Notes: generated from the sequence alone by a model not told the origin. Counted from the first letter of the stretch, positions 1 through 6,065 are shown. The stretch: 6,782 nt of DNA from an uncultured Clostridia bacterium (GCA_946610835.1 CAMOCU010000052.1:1-6782), one strand, 5' to 3'. Made by a program: numbers and translations.

Positions 1-1258
1 CGGCTGCATCAAATACGCCGGTGTGTCCGACCATATCACAGTTGGCAAAGTTGAGGATAATGGCGTCATATTTGTCGCTTTCGACCGCTTCCACGACTTT
101 TTCCGCCACAGGATAGGCGCTCATTTCCGGCTGCAGGTCATACGTTGCGACTTTGGGGGAGGGGACGAGAATACGATCCTCGCCGTCGAACGTGGTTTCC
201 ACACCGCCGTTAAAGAAGAACGTTACATGGGCGTACTTTTCAGTTTCGGCAATGCGCAGCTGCGTTTTGCCGCAGGATGCCATATATTCGCCGAATGTAT
301 TGTGCAGCACAGTTTCAAAATCCTCGGGCGTGTAGGCTACGCTGACGTTGGGCATAGTGGCGTCGTACTGGGACATGCAGACGTAATGCACCGGGAAAAA
401 TCCTTTTTTGCGCTCGAATCCGGCGAAGTCCGCATCAACAAACGCACGTGTGATTTCACGGGCGCGATCAGGGCGGAAGTTATAGAAAACAATGCTGTCA
501 TTGGCGCCGATCGCTTTTGCACCGTTGACGACTTTCGGAATGACGAATTCATCGGTGAGATGTTTGCCTTCTTCGTCAATCTGCTCATAGGAATCCCGCA
601 CGGCTTGCACGGGATCGCTGACCTGCTCGCCCTCGCCGTAGACCATGGCGGCGTACGCTTTGCCTACGCGCTCCCAGCGGTTGTCACGGTCCATGGCGTA
701 ATACCGCCCCATGACAGTGGCGACCTTACCCACGCCGATCTGCTGCATCTTCTGCATTGCTTCGGCAATATAATCCGCACCGGAAGCGGGCGGCACATCG
801 CGCCCGTCCAAAAAGCAGTGCAGATATACTTCCTGCAGACCGCAGCGCTTCGCCAGCTCCAGAATGGCGTACATGTGCGTGTTGTGGCTGTGCACACCGC
901 CGTCGGAGAGCAGACCCATAATGTGCAGGGCGCTGCCGTTCTTTTGGCAGTTCTCCATGGCGGCGAGCAGACGAGGATTTTCAAAGAAAACGCCGTCTTC
1001 GATGAATTTGGTGATCTTGGTCAGCGGCTGATACACCACACGGCCTGCGCCGATGTTGGTGTGGCCGACTTCGCTGTTGCCCATCTGGCCGTCCGGCAGA
1101 CCAACGTCCATTCCGGATGCGCCGATAAAGGTCAGTGGATTTTCCGCAAACAGGCGGCTGAGATTCGGATGGTTTGCCGCATGGATGGCGTTGCCGAAGT
1201 CGCTGTCATTGTGGCCGAAGCCATCCATGATGCACAGCAGCATAGGTCTTTTGCTCAT
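1..1258 (-). CDS. gpmI: 2,3-bisphosphoglycerate-independent phosphoglycerate mutase, C-terminus cut by window edge
   Basis: Interconverts 3-phosphoglycerate and 2-phosphoglycerate in the cytosol (glycolysis/gluconeogenesis) using a metal-dependent, alkaline-phosphatase-like active site. The visible 419 residues start MSKRPMLLCIMDGFG. Seen directly: metal ligand Asp12; the phosphorylated serine Ser62 in GLPDGQMGNSEVGH; His123 in SDGGVHSH; Arg153-Asp154 in LDGRDVPP; Arg185 and Arg191 in GRYYAMDRD; the NFRPDRARE motif at 260-268; Lys341 in TEKYAHVTFFFNGG; and Asp408/His412 in NCDMVGHTG. Early positions match the numbering of the Bacillus enzyme. The family is usually about 510 residues, so about 90 residues, including the remaining metal ligands, lie beyond position 1. 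The start is fixed by an AAGGAGG site 8 nt upstream. It is the third gene of the pgk-tpiA-gpmI cluster, 13 nt after the tpiA stop. No frameshift or missing key residue is seen in the visible part. Confidence 0.97.
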   Translation of the reverse strand, partial: MSKRPMLLCIMDGFGHNDSDFGNAIHAANHPNLSRLFAENPLTFIGASGMDVGLPDGQMGNSEVGHTNIGAGRVVYQPLTKITKFIEDGVFFENPRLLAAMENCQKNGSALHIMGLLSDGGVHSHNTHMYAILELAKRCGLQEVYLHCFLDGRDVPPASGADYIAEAMQKMQQIGVGKVATVMGRYYAMDRDNRWERVGKAYAAMVYGEGEQVSDPVQAVRDSYEQIDEEGKHLTDEFVIPKVVNGAKAIGANDSIVFYNFRPDRAREITRAFVDADFAGFERKKGFFPVHYVCMSQYDATMPNVSVAYTPEDFETVLHNTFGEYMASCGKTQLRIAETEKYAHVTFFFNGGVETTFDGEDRILVPSPKVATYDLQPEMSAYPVAEKVVEAVESDKYDAIILNFANCDMVGHTGVFDAA

Positions 1259-1266
1259 GGCGTCGT

Positions 1267-1273
1267 CCTCCTT
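1267..1273 (-). promoter_or_regulatory. gpmI ribosome binding site overlapping the tpiA stop codon
   Basis: The minus strand reads AAGGAGG, 8 nt before the gpmI ATG. Its first two A residues are also the last two bases of the tpiA TAA stop codon (1272-1274). This fixes the gpmI start and suggests that ribosomes finishing tpiA are well placed to initiate on gpmI. The coupling is inferred. Confidence 0.88.
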
Positions 1274-2039
1274 ATTTGGAAGCCGCTGCGACGATGGCGG
1301 CAAAGTCTGCCGCTTTCAGCGAAGCGCCGCCGATCAGACCGCCGTCTACATGCTCTTTGGCAAGCAGTTCTGCGGCGTTCTTGGCATTCATGGAACCGCC
1401 GTACTGGACAACAAAAGCGTCCGCGTCGGCCTGAGAGTACAGCGAAGCGATCAGTGCGCGGATGCCGCCGTTGACCTCGTCCGCCTGCTCCGCCGTGGCG
1501 GTCAGTCCGGTGCCGATGGCCCAAACAGGCTCATAGGCGATGATGATGTTTTTCAGTTCCTCAGCGCTCACGCCTGCGAGCGCGATTTTGGTTTGGATGC
1601 CGATGACTTCCATGGTGATGTTCTGCTGGCGCTGCTCAAGTGTTTCGCCCACGCAGAGGATCACGGTCAAACCGGCGTCCAGTGCGGCGCGCACTCTGTC
1701 GTGCACGGTCACGTCTGTTTCGCCGAAATACTGGCGGCGTTCGCTGTGGCCGATGATGACGTAAGGCACACCGGCAGCGGCGAGCATTTCCGCGGATACT
1801 TCGCCGGTGAATGCGCCGCTTTTGGCCCAATGGCAGTTTTCAGCACCGACCTTGATGTTCGAGCCGGCGGTTGCTTCCAGCGCGGCGTACAGATCAACAT
1901 AAGGTACGCACAGCACGACGTCGCATGCAGCGTCCTTGACCAGCGGTTTCATATCCTCAATGAGTGCCTTGGTTTCGGCAGGGGTTTTGTTCATTTTCCA
2001 ATTGCCGGCGATGACCGCCTTGCGCAAAGCTTTGTTCAT
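1272..2039 (-). CDS. tpiA: Triosephosphate isomerase
   Basis: Interconverts dihydroxyacetone phosphate and glyceraldehyde 3-phosphate in cytosolic glycolysis. At 255 residues it is normal for this single-domain TIM-barrel family. Seen directly: the N-terminal AGNWKMN with catalytic Lys15; the electrophilic His98 in IGHSERR; the catalytic base Glu170 in AYEPVWAIGTG, followed by the mobile loop; and the phosphate-binding YGGSMNAKN at 213-221 and GGLIGGASL near the end. The loop carries Leu where many homologues have Lys (AIGTGLTAT), which I take as ordinary variation. An in-frame ATG lies further upstream at 2087. The start at 2039 is preferred because AAAGGA lies 9 nt upstream and because the family begins just before the NWKMN motif; the longer start would add 16 non-homologous residues encoded partly by the upstream repeat element. 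It lies 204 nt after pgk and 13 nt before gpmI. Confidence 0.97.
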   Translation of the reverse strand: MNKALRKAVIAGNWKMNKTPAETKALIEDMKPLVKDAACDVVLCVPYVDLYAALEATAGSNIKVGAENCHWAKSGAFTGEVSAEMLAAAGVPYVIIGHSERRQYFGETDVTVHDRVRAALDAGLTVILCVGETLEQRQQNITMEVIGIQTKIALAGVSAEELKNIIIAYEPVWAIGTGLTATAEQADEVNGGIRALIASLYSQADADAFVVQYGGSMNAKNAAELLAKEHVDGGLIGGASLKAADFAAIVAAASK

Positions 2040-2048
2040 GATTTTCGA

Positions 2049-2054
2049 TCCTTT
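2049..2054 (-). promoter_or_regulatory. tpiA ribosome binding site
   Basis: The minus strand reads AAAGGA, 9 nt before the ATG at 2039. It decides the start against the in-frame upstream ATG at 2087, which has no comparable site. Confidence 0.75.
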
Positions 2055-2129
2055 CTTTCTGCTTTTACAGTTAAGGCAACACCGCACAAATCGTGGCGCA
2101 CGCCTTGTTTGAATCTGTTTCCGCCATGC

Positions 2130-2180
2130 TGCACAAAGATCTCTTGACTTGCGCCGGCAAGCCTTCGATCTTTTTGTGCA
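2130..2180. repeat. Internal long stem-loop of the pgk-tpiA element
   Basis: The arms TGCACAAAGATC (2130-2141) and GATCTTTTTGTGCA (2167-2180) are complementary apart from two extra T residues on the right arm. The enclosed 25 nt contain a second perfect hairpin, CTTGC-GCCG-GCAAG (2148-2161). In RNA this would form a long two-tier stem on either strand. Confidence 0.7.
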
Positions 2181-2202
2181 ACCTGACGAAAAAGCTTACT
2201 TC

Positions 2203-2234
2203 GCAATCCGCACACCCCAATTGTGCGGTATTGC
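2203..2234 (-). other. Strong hairpin just downstream of pgk
   Basis: GCAAT-CCGCACA (2203-2214) pairs with TGTGCGG-T-ATTGC (2222-2234), giving 12 base pairs with one bulged T and a 7-nt loop. In the pgk transcript it begins 10 nt after the stop codon. A run of five T residues on the transcript strand (A2189-2193) follows only after 9 further nucleotides, so it is not a classical terminator. A role in 3'-end protection, partial termination or processing is possible. Its right arm can alternatively pair with the left end of the element (2073-2089), so two folds compete. Confidence 0.55.
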
Positions 2235-2243
2235 CGTGAAGGC

Positions 2244-3437
2244 TCAGTCTTTGTCGTTGAGCGCAACGATACCCGGGAGCGCTTTGCCCTCGAGGAATTC
2301 CAGCGATGCGCCGCCGCCGGTGGAGATGTGGGTCATTTTGTCTGCGAAGCCGAGCTTCTGGACAGCGGCAGTGGAGTCGCCGCCGCCGATGATGGAGATC
2401 GCGCCGGATTCTGCTACGGCAGTCGCCACAGCGATGGTGCCGCCGGCAAAGTTATCCCACTCAGATACGCCCATCGGGCCGTTCCAGATCACGGTGCCTG
2501 CGCCCTTGATGGCCTCGGCGAACAGTGCCTCGGTCTTCGGGCCGATGTCCAGACCCATCCAGCCGTCGGGGATGTTGTCGGAGTCAATGTCTCTCCATTC
2601 GGTATCCTCTTTGTATTCCGTGCCGATGCGATTGTCGATCGGAAGCAGGAACTTGACGCCCTTCTTTTCGGCGGAATCCAGAATTTGCAGCGCCAGGTCG
2701 ATCTTGTCCCGCTCGCAGATGGAGGTGCCGACATTCCAGCCTTTTGCGGCGAAGAACGTGTATGCCATGCCGCCGCCGACGATCAGTGTGTCGACCTTGT
2801 CCAGCAGATTGGTGATCACGCCGATTTTGTCGGACACTTTTGCGCCGCCGAGAATTGCCACGAGCGGACGCTTCGGGTTTTCGAGCGCGCCGCCGATGAA
2901 TTCGATCTCTTTCTGGATCAGGTAGCCGCAGACAGCGGGGATGTAGTTGGCGATGCCGGCTGTGGAGGCATGGGCTCTGTGCGCGGAGCCGAATGCGTCG
3001 TTGACAAAGATGTCTGCCATGGCGGCGAATTTCTTTGCCAGTTCCGGATCGTTTTTGGTTTCGCCCGGCTCAAAGCGGACGTTTTCGATGAGCATTGCCT
3101 CGCCGTTCTGCAGGGAGGCAGCCAGTGCGTTGGCGCTTTCGCCCACAACGTCGGACGCCATCTTTACATCCTGGCCGAGCAGTTCGCTCAGACGCTTTGC
3201 CACGGGAGCAAGGGAGAACTGCGGATCCACAGCGCCCTTCGGACGGCCGAGGTGGGAGGACAGGATGACCTTTGCACCGTGCTGCAGCAGGTATTGAATG
3301 GTGGGCAGAGAAGCGACAATGCGTTTGTCGCTGGTGATAACGCCGTCCTTCAGCGGGACGTTGAAATCGCAGCGGACAAATACTCTTTTGCCGGAGACGT
3401 CGATATCCTCCAGCGTTCTTTTGTTCAGTAAGCTCAT
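2244..3437 (-). CDS. pgk: Phosphoglycerate kinase
   Basis: Transfers phosphate from 1,3-bisphosphoglycerate to ADP, giving ATP and 3-phosphoglycerate, in the cytosol. At 397 residues it is the normal bacterial length with two Rossmann-like lobes. N-lobe substrate motifs seen: RCDFNVP (22-28); the catalytic Arg39 in DKRIV; SSHLGRPKG (60-68); ENVRFEPGE (118-126, Arg121); and NDAFGSAHRAH (146-156, Arg154). C-lobe nucleotide motifs seen: LGGAKVSDKI (196-205), GGGMAYTFF, DGWMGLDIGPKT, NGPMGV, GGGDST (351-356) and GGGASLE (374-380). The ATG at 3437 has AAAGGA 10 nt upstream. It is the first gene of the leftward glycolytic cluster and is divergent from serC. Its product, 3-phosphoglycerate, is the substrate of both GpmI and SerA encoded in this window. 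gap, which often precedes pgk, is absent here. Confidence 0.98.
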   Translation of the reverse strand: MSLLNKRTLEDIDVSGKRVFVRCDFNVPLKDGVITSDKRIVASLPTIQYLLQHGAKVILSSHLGRPKGAVDPQFSLAPVAKRLSELLGQDVKMASDVVGESANALAASLQNGEAMLIENVRFEPGETKNDPELAKKFAAMADIFVNDAFGSAHRAHASTAGIANYIPAVCGYLIQKEIEFIGGALENPKRPLVAILGGAKVSDKIGVITNLLDKVDTLIVGGGMAYTFFAAKGWNVGTSICERDKIDLALQILDSAEKKGVKFLLPIDNRIGTEYKEDTEWRDIDSDNIPDGWMGLDIGPKTEALFAEAIKGAGTVIWNGPMGVSEWDNFAGGTIAVATAVAESGAISIIGGGDSTAAVQKLGFADKMTHISTGGGASLEFLEGKALPGIVALNDKD

Positions 3438-3483
3438 TGGAATCCATTCCTTTCTATGATATGGTACGTATTACCGAAAATCT

Positions 3484-3512
3484 ATTTTATACTATTTTTA
3501 CCCGGTTTGCAA
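3484..3512 (-). promoter_or_regulatory. Candidate promoter for pgk
   Basis: On the minus strand, TTGCAA (3512-3507) is followed after 17 bp by TAAAAT (3489-3484), embedded in TATAAAAT, within an AT-rich stretch. Transcription would start near 3477, leaving a leader of about 40 nt with the pgk ribosome binding site. The -35 has two mismatches to the sigma-70/sigma-A consensus. An imperfect inverted repeat, CCCGGTTT (3501-3508) with AAAACGGG (3525-3532), overlaps the -35. Confidence 0.55.
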
Positions 3513-3548
3513 TACTTTCTTTACAAAACGGGATTTTTCATAAAAAGC

Positions 3549-3575
3549 TGTGGAAAGATTCCGGCTTTTTCCACA
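3549..3575. promoter_or_regulatory. 27-bp dyad between the divergent promoters (possible operator)
   Basis: TGTGGAAA (3549-3556) and TTTCCACA (3568-3575) form a perfect 8-bp inverted repeat around an 11-bp spacer. The half-site centres are 19 bp apart, close to two helical turns, as expected for a dimeric DNA-binding protein. A TCCGGC repeat (3560-3565 and 3578-3583) follows each arm in direct orientation. The dyad ends 17 bp before the serC -35 and is centred about 67 bp upstream of the predicted serC transcription start. The arms also resemble DnaA boxes loosely (TTTTCCACA), so the identity of the binder is open. Confidence 0.45.
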
Positions 3576-3592
3576 AATCCGGCAAAGGGGGG

Positions 3593-3622
3593 TTGACTTC
3601 TCAGGGGCGAGAGGGCTATAAT
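3593..3622 (+). promoter_or_regulatory. Promoter for serC-serA
   Basis: TTGACT (3593-3598) and a perfect TATAAT (3617-3622) are separated by 18 bp. Transcription would start near 3629, so the leader before the serC ATG is only about 33 nt. That is too short for a T-box or riboswitch, so regulation is more likely at initiation. Confidence 0.82.
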
Positions 3623-3645
3623 GGCAGTGAAATATATTATGATTT

Positions 3646-3651
3646 GGAGGA
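3646..3651 (+). promoter_or_regulatory. serC ribosome binding site
   Basis: GGAGGA lies 10 nt before the ATG at 3662. The reading frame is open back to 3437, but the upstream part crosses the promoter and has no family similarity, so this site decides the start. Confidence 0.85.
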
Positions 3652-3661
3652 ATTATACATC

Positions 3662-4750
3662 ATGTCAAGAGTATACAATTTTTCAGCAGGCCCTTCCATG
3701 CTTCCCGAATCCGTGCTTAACCGCGCGGCGGCGGAAATGCTGGATTATCAGGGCAGCGGCCAGTCTGTGATGGAGATGTCGCACCGCTCGAAGGTGTATG
3801 AGCCCATCATCTACGGCGCGATGGATCTGTTCCGCGAGATCATGGAGGTCCCCGACAACTATAAGATCCTGTTCCTGCAGGGCGGCGCTTCCACCCAGTT
3901 CGCGGCCATTCCGCTGAACTTTATGAACGGTTCGGGCAAGGCGGATTACATTCTTTCCGGCCAATTCTCCACCAAGGCGTGGGAAGAGGGCAAAAAATAC
4001 GGCCAGGCCAATGCCGTTGCCTCTTCCAAAGAGGATAAGTATACCCATATTCCGGATCACGATCCGTCCATGTACACACCGGATGCGGATTATTTCCACA
4101 TTTGCATGAACAACACGATCTACGGCACCCGCTACACCGAGGCCACGCTGCCCAAGACGGGCAACGTGCCGCTGTTTGCGGACGTATCCTCCTGCTTTTT
4201 GGCAGAGCCGCTGGATGTGAGCAAGTACGGCGTTGTTTACGGCGGCGCGCAGAAGAATATTGCGCCTGCGGGTCTTACGGTCGTCATCGTGCGCGAGGAT
4301 CTGCTCGGCAAAGCGCGCGACATCACGCCCACCATGCTCAACTACACGGTCATGGCCGAAAAGGATTCCATGTACAACACTCCGCCCTGCTACACGATCT
4401 ATATGTGCAAGCTGGTGCTCGAGTGGATCAAGAGCCTCGGCGGCACGCAGGCTATGAAGGCGCGCAACGAAAAGAAAGCCGCAATTCTGTACGATTATCT
4501 TGACCGCAGCGATCTGTTCATTGCCCCCGTTCTGCCGCGCGACCGTTCCATGATGAACGTTGTGTTCAAGACAGCGGACGAGGAGCTTAACAAGAAGTTC
4601 ATCGCCGAAGCGGCCGAGGCCGGTTTCGTCAACCTCAAGGGTCACCGTATTGCCGGCGGCATGCGTGCGTCCATTTACAACGCCATGCCCATCGAAGGCG
4701 TCGAGAAGCTCGCGCAGTTCATGGAAGACTTTGAAAAGGCGAACAAATAA
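3662..4750 (+). CDS. serC: Phosphoserine aminotransferase
   Basis: PLP-dependent transamination of 3-phosphohydroxypyruvate with glutamate to phosphoserine, the second step of serine synthesis; in many bacteria the enzyme also acts in pyridoxine synthesis. The 362 residues match the family. Seen directly: the N-terminal YNFSAGPSMLP; His41-Arg42 of the substrate site; the phosphate-binding LQGGAST (72-78); Trp107, likely stacking on the cofactor; NNTIYGT (150-156); Asp174 in FADVSS; the PLP lysine Lys198 in YGGAQKNIAPAG; and the C-terminal GHRIAGGMRASIYNAM with Arg335. Asp174, Lys198, Arg42 and Arg335 fall at what I recall as the E. coli numbering. It begins the rightward operon under the promoter at 3593-3622, and serA follows 21 nt after its stop. 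No anomalies seen. Confidence 0.98.
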   Translation: MSRVYNFSAGPSMLPESVLNRAAAEMLDYQGSGQSVMEMSHRSKVYEPIIYGAMDLFREIMEVPDNYKILFLQGGASTQFAAIPLNFMNGSGKADYILSGQFSTKAWEEGKKYGQANAVASSKEDKYTHIPDHDPSMYTPDADYFHICMNNTIYGTRYTEATLPKTGNVPLFADVSSCFLAEPLDVSKYGVVYGGAQKNIAPAGLTVVIVREDLLGKARDITPTMLNYTVMAEKDSMYNTPPCYTIYMCKLVLEWIKSLGGTQAMKARNEKKAAILYDYLDRSDLFIAPVLPRDRSMMNVVFKTADEELNKKFIAEAAEAGFVNLKGHRIAGGMRASIYNAMPIEGVEKLAQFMEDFEKANK

Positions 4751-4771
4751 GGATCAGGGAGGATTCCGACC

Positions 4772-5890
4772 ATGTATGAGATTCTTACATTAAACAAGAT
4801 TTCCAAATTCGGCTTGGAAAAGCTGGACAGCGCAAAATACACCTACGGCGACGCTATCGCCGCGCCGGACGCTGTGATGGTGCGTTCGGCCGCCATGCAT
4901 GACATCGAGCCGGATCCCAAAACCGTTGCGGTTGCCCGCTGCGGCGCCGGAACCAACAACATCCCCGTCGACGTGTATGCCCAAAAGGGCGTAGTGGTGT
5001 TCAACACGCCGGGCGCCAATGCAAACGGCGTCAAGGAGCTGGTTCTTTGCGCGCTGCTGCTTTCCTCGCGCAAGATCGTTCCCGGCATCGAATGGTGCAA
5101 AACGCTCAAAGGCCAGGGCGACGGCGTGGGCAAAGCTGTGGAAAAGGGCAAAGGCGCTTTCGTCGGCCCCGAAATCAAGGGCAAAACACTCGGCGTTGTC
5201 GGCCTTGGCGCAATCGGCCGCCTTGTTGCGGAATCCGCACTTGCGCTGGGCATGAATGTGATCGGCTACGATCCGTTCCCCGTGCAGGGCGTGGCGGAAA
5301 AAGTGCAGGTCGTTTCTGACCTTGCGCCGGTGTTTGCAGGCAGTGATTACATCACGCTGCATGCGCCTTCCACCGCTCAGACAAAAGGCATGATCTGCGC
5401 GCAGAGCATTGCGCAGATGAAGGACGGCGTGCGCATTCTGAATTTTGCGCGCGGCGATCTTGTGAATTCCGACGACATTCTTGCCGCGCTGGAAAGCGGC
5501 AAAGTCGCGGCGTACGCAACGGACTTCCCCACCGATGCGCAGCTTGGCGCAGAGGGTGTGATCGCCATACCGCATCTGGGCGCGTCCACGCCCGAAAGCG
5601 AGGACAACTGCGCGATCATGGCCGCCGAGGAGCTGACGGCATATATCGAGACCGGCGCGATCCGCAATTCTGTCAACTATCCCAATGCACCGTTGAGCGC
5701 GGACTTTACCGCCCGCACCTGCGTGCTGCACACAGCCGAATCTGCTGCTGCGGTGGCGGCTGCGCTGGGCGATGTGGTTTTCGCCGGCGAAAAGAAGGGC
5801 TATGCGTACACCGTGGCCGACAAGGCCGCCGATGCAGACGCGCTTGCCGCAATCGACGGCGTGGTGCGCGTGCGTGTGCTTACAAAATAA
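4772..5890 (+). CDS. serA: D-3-phosphoglycerate dehydrogenase with a shortened, degenerate ACT-like tail
   Basis: NAD-dependent oxidation of 3-phosphoglycerate to 3-phosphohydroxypyruvate, the first committed step of serine synthesis. At 372 residues it is near the compact clostridial form rather than the E. coli form (about 410). Seen directly: substrate-side VRSAAMHD (37-44) and RCGAGTNNIPVD (56-67); NTPGANANGVKEL (78-90); the nucleotide-binding GLGAIG (144-149) ending in the acidic YDPF; catalytic Arg227 in NFARGDLV; and His268 in IPHLGAST. The residue aligned with the usual catalytic Glu (FPTE) is Asp255 (FPTD). Residues about 315-372 keep an ACT outline (RTCVLH; GYAYTVAD; IDGVVRVRVL) but lack the HxNxPG-type and GVN-type serine-binding residues and about ten residues between them. 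The ribosome binding site AGGGAGG (4756-4762) lies 9 nt before the ATG. It is co-transcribed with serC and followed by a terminator. Confidence 0.96.
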   Translation: MYEILTLNKISKFGLEKLDSAKYTYGDAIAAPDAVMVRSAAMHDIEPDPKTVAVARCGAGTNNIPVDVYAQKGVVVFNTPGANANGVKELVLCALLLSSRKIVPGIEWCKTLKGQGDGVGKAVEKGKGAFVGPEIKGKTLGVVGLGAIGRLVAESALALGMNVIGYDPFPVQGVAEKVQVVSDLAPVFAGSDYITLHAPSTAQTKGMICAQSIAQMKDGVRILNFARGDLVNSDDILAALESGKVAAYATDFPTDAQLGAEGVIAIPHLGASTPESEDNCAIMAAEELTAYIETGAIRNSVNYPNAPLSADFTARTCVLHTAESAAAVAAALGDVVFAGEKKGYAYTVADKAADADALAAIDGVVRVRVLTK

Positions 5891-5916
5891 TTTGAATTCC
5901 CCAAAATCACACTCTT

Positions 5917-5942
5917 CCCGCAGGCTTGCCTGCGGGATTTTT
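5917..5942 (+). terminator. Rho-independent terminator of serC-serA
   Basis: CCCGCAGG (5917-5924) pairs perfectly with CCTGCGGG (5929-5936) around the loop CTTG, followed by A and a run of five T residues (5938-5942). It sits 26 bp after the serA stop. Confidence 0.93.
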
Positions 5943-5947
5943 GTACG

Positions 5948-5982
5948 AAAAAACGACCCGCTCGCAAAATGCGGAGCGGGTC
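5948..5982 (-). terminator. Rho-independent terminator of the leftward hydrolase gene
   Basis: GAGCGGGTC and GACCCGCTC (5974-5982 and 5955-5963) form a 9-bp stem extended by a GC/GC pair around a short AT loop. On the minus strand it runs through GT into six T residues (A5948-5953). It lies 83 bp after the hydrolase stop codon and abuts the serA terminator. The 83 bp between (5983-6065) show nothing else recognisable. Confidence 0.9.
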
Positions 5983-6065
5983 TTGAAAGAATGAAGCAGG
6001 GATTACGGGAGGAAAAAGTCAACAACTTCCCTATCTTCAGTTTGCTTTTCGACTTCTTTGCTGTT

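Larger units (their letters stand above)
2073..2237. repeat. Palindrome-rich, MITE-like element between pgk and tpiA
   Basis: The 204-bp gap between pgk and tpiA is mostly filled by a 165-bp segment whose ends are inverted repeats. Positions 2073-2089 match the reverse complement of 2221-2237 at 15 of 17 bases, with the core ACCGCACAA perfect. Three more foldable parts lie inside: arms 2130-2141 and 2167-2180, an apical CTTGC/GCAAG stem at 2148-2161, and a 12-bp stem at 2203-2234 that reuses the right end. A weaker TGGCG/CGCCA pair lies at 2094-2098 and 2122-2126. No clear target-site duplication flanks it, and no convincing protein is encoded. It could be a small non-autonomous mobile repeat, a dispersed intergenic palindrome, or an operon-internal RNA structure that tunes pgk relative to tpiA. 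The structure is seen; the mobile nature is inferred. Confidence 0.6.

Noticed and set aside
23..1474. Long open frame (483 codons) on the plus strand, antisense to gpmI and the end of tpiA
   Set aside because: It mirrors well-supported genes with full motif sets. Its product is rich in His, Arg, Cys and Val with no recognisable domain, as expected when GC-rich codon use leaves few stops on the opposite strand.
2040..2090. Separate tpiA promoter upstream of its ribosome binding site
   Set aside because: Only a weak match was found (TTGTGC, 16 bp, TAAAAG on the minus strand), overlapping the repeat end. It is not strong enough to list.
2036..2266. 76-codon frame on the minus strand spanning the repeat element between pgk and tpiA
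   Set aside because: It lies almost wholly in palindromic DNA, overlaps the end of pgk, and has no ribosome binding site. It is probably a spurious reading of the repeat.
2223..3431. Long open frame (402 codons) antisense to pgk
   Set aside because: An antisense shadow: no ribosome binding site, no recognisable family, and complete overlap with an intact pgk. A similar shadow of tpiA lies at 1053-2147.
3549..3575. Pair of DnaA boxes or a replication-related site
   Set aside because: The TTTTCCACA and CTTTCCACA arms are near matches to TTATCCACA, but there are only two, no AT-rich unwinding region with further boxes, and no replication genes nearby.
3623..3661. Riboswitch or T-box leader before serC
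   Set aside because: The distance from the predicted transcription start to the ATG is about 33 nt, and no stem-loop or antiterminator structure is present.
3683..4645. Long open frame (320 codons) antisense to serC
   Set aside because: His/Arg/Val-rich shadow translation without a domain, opposite an intact serC.
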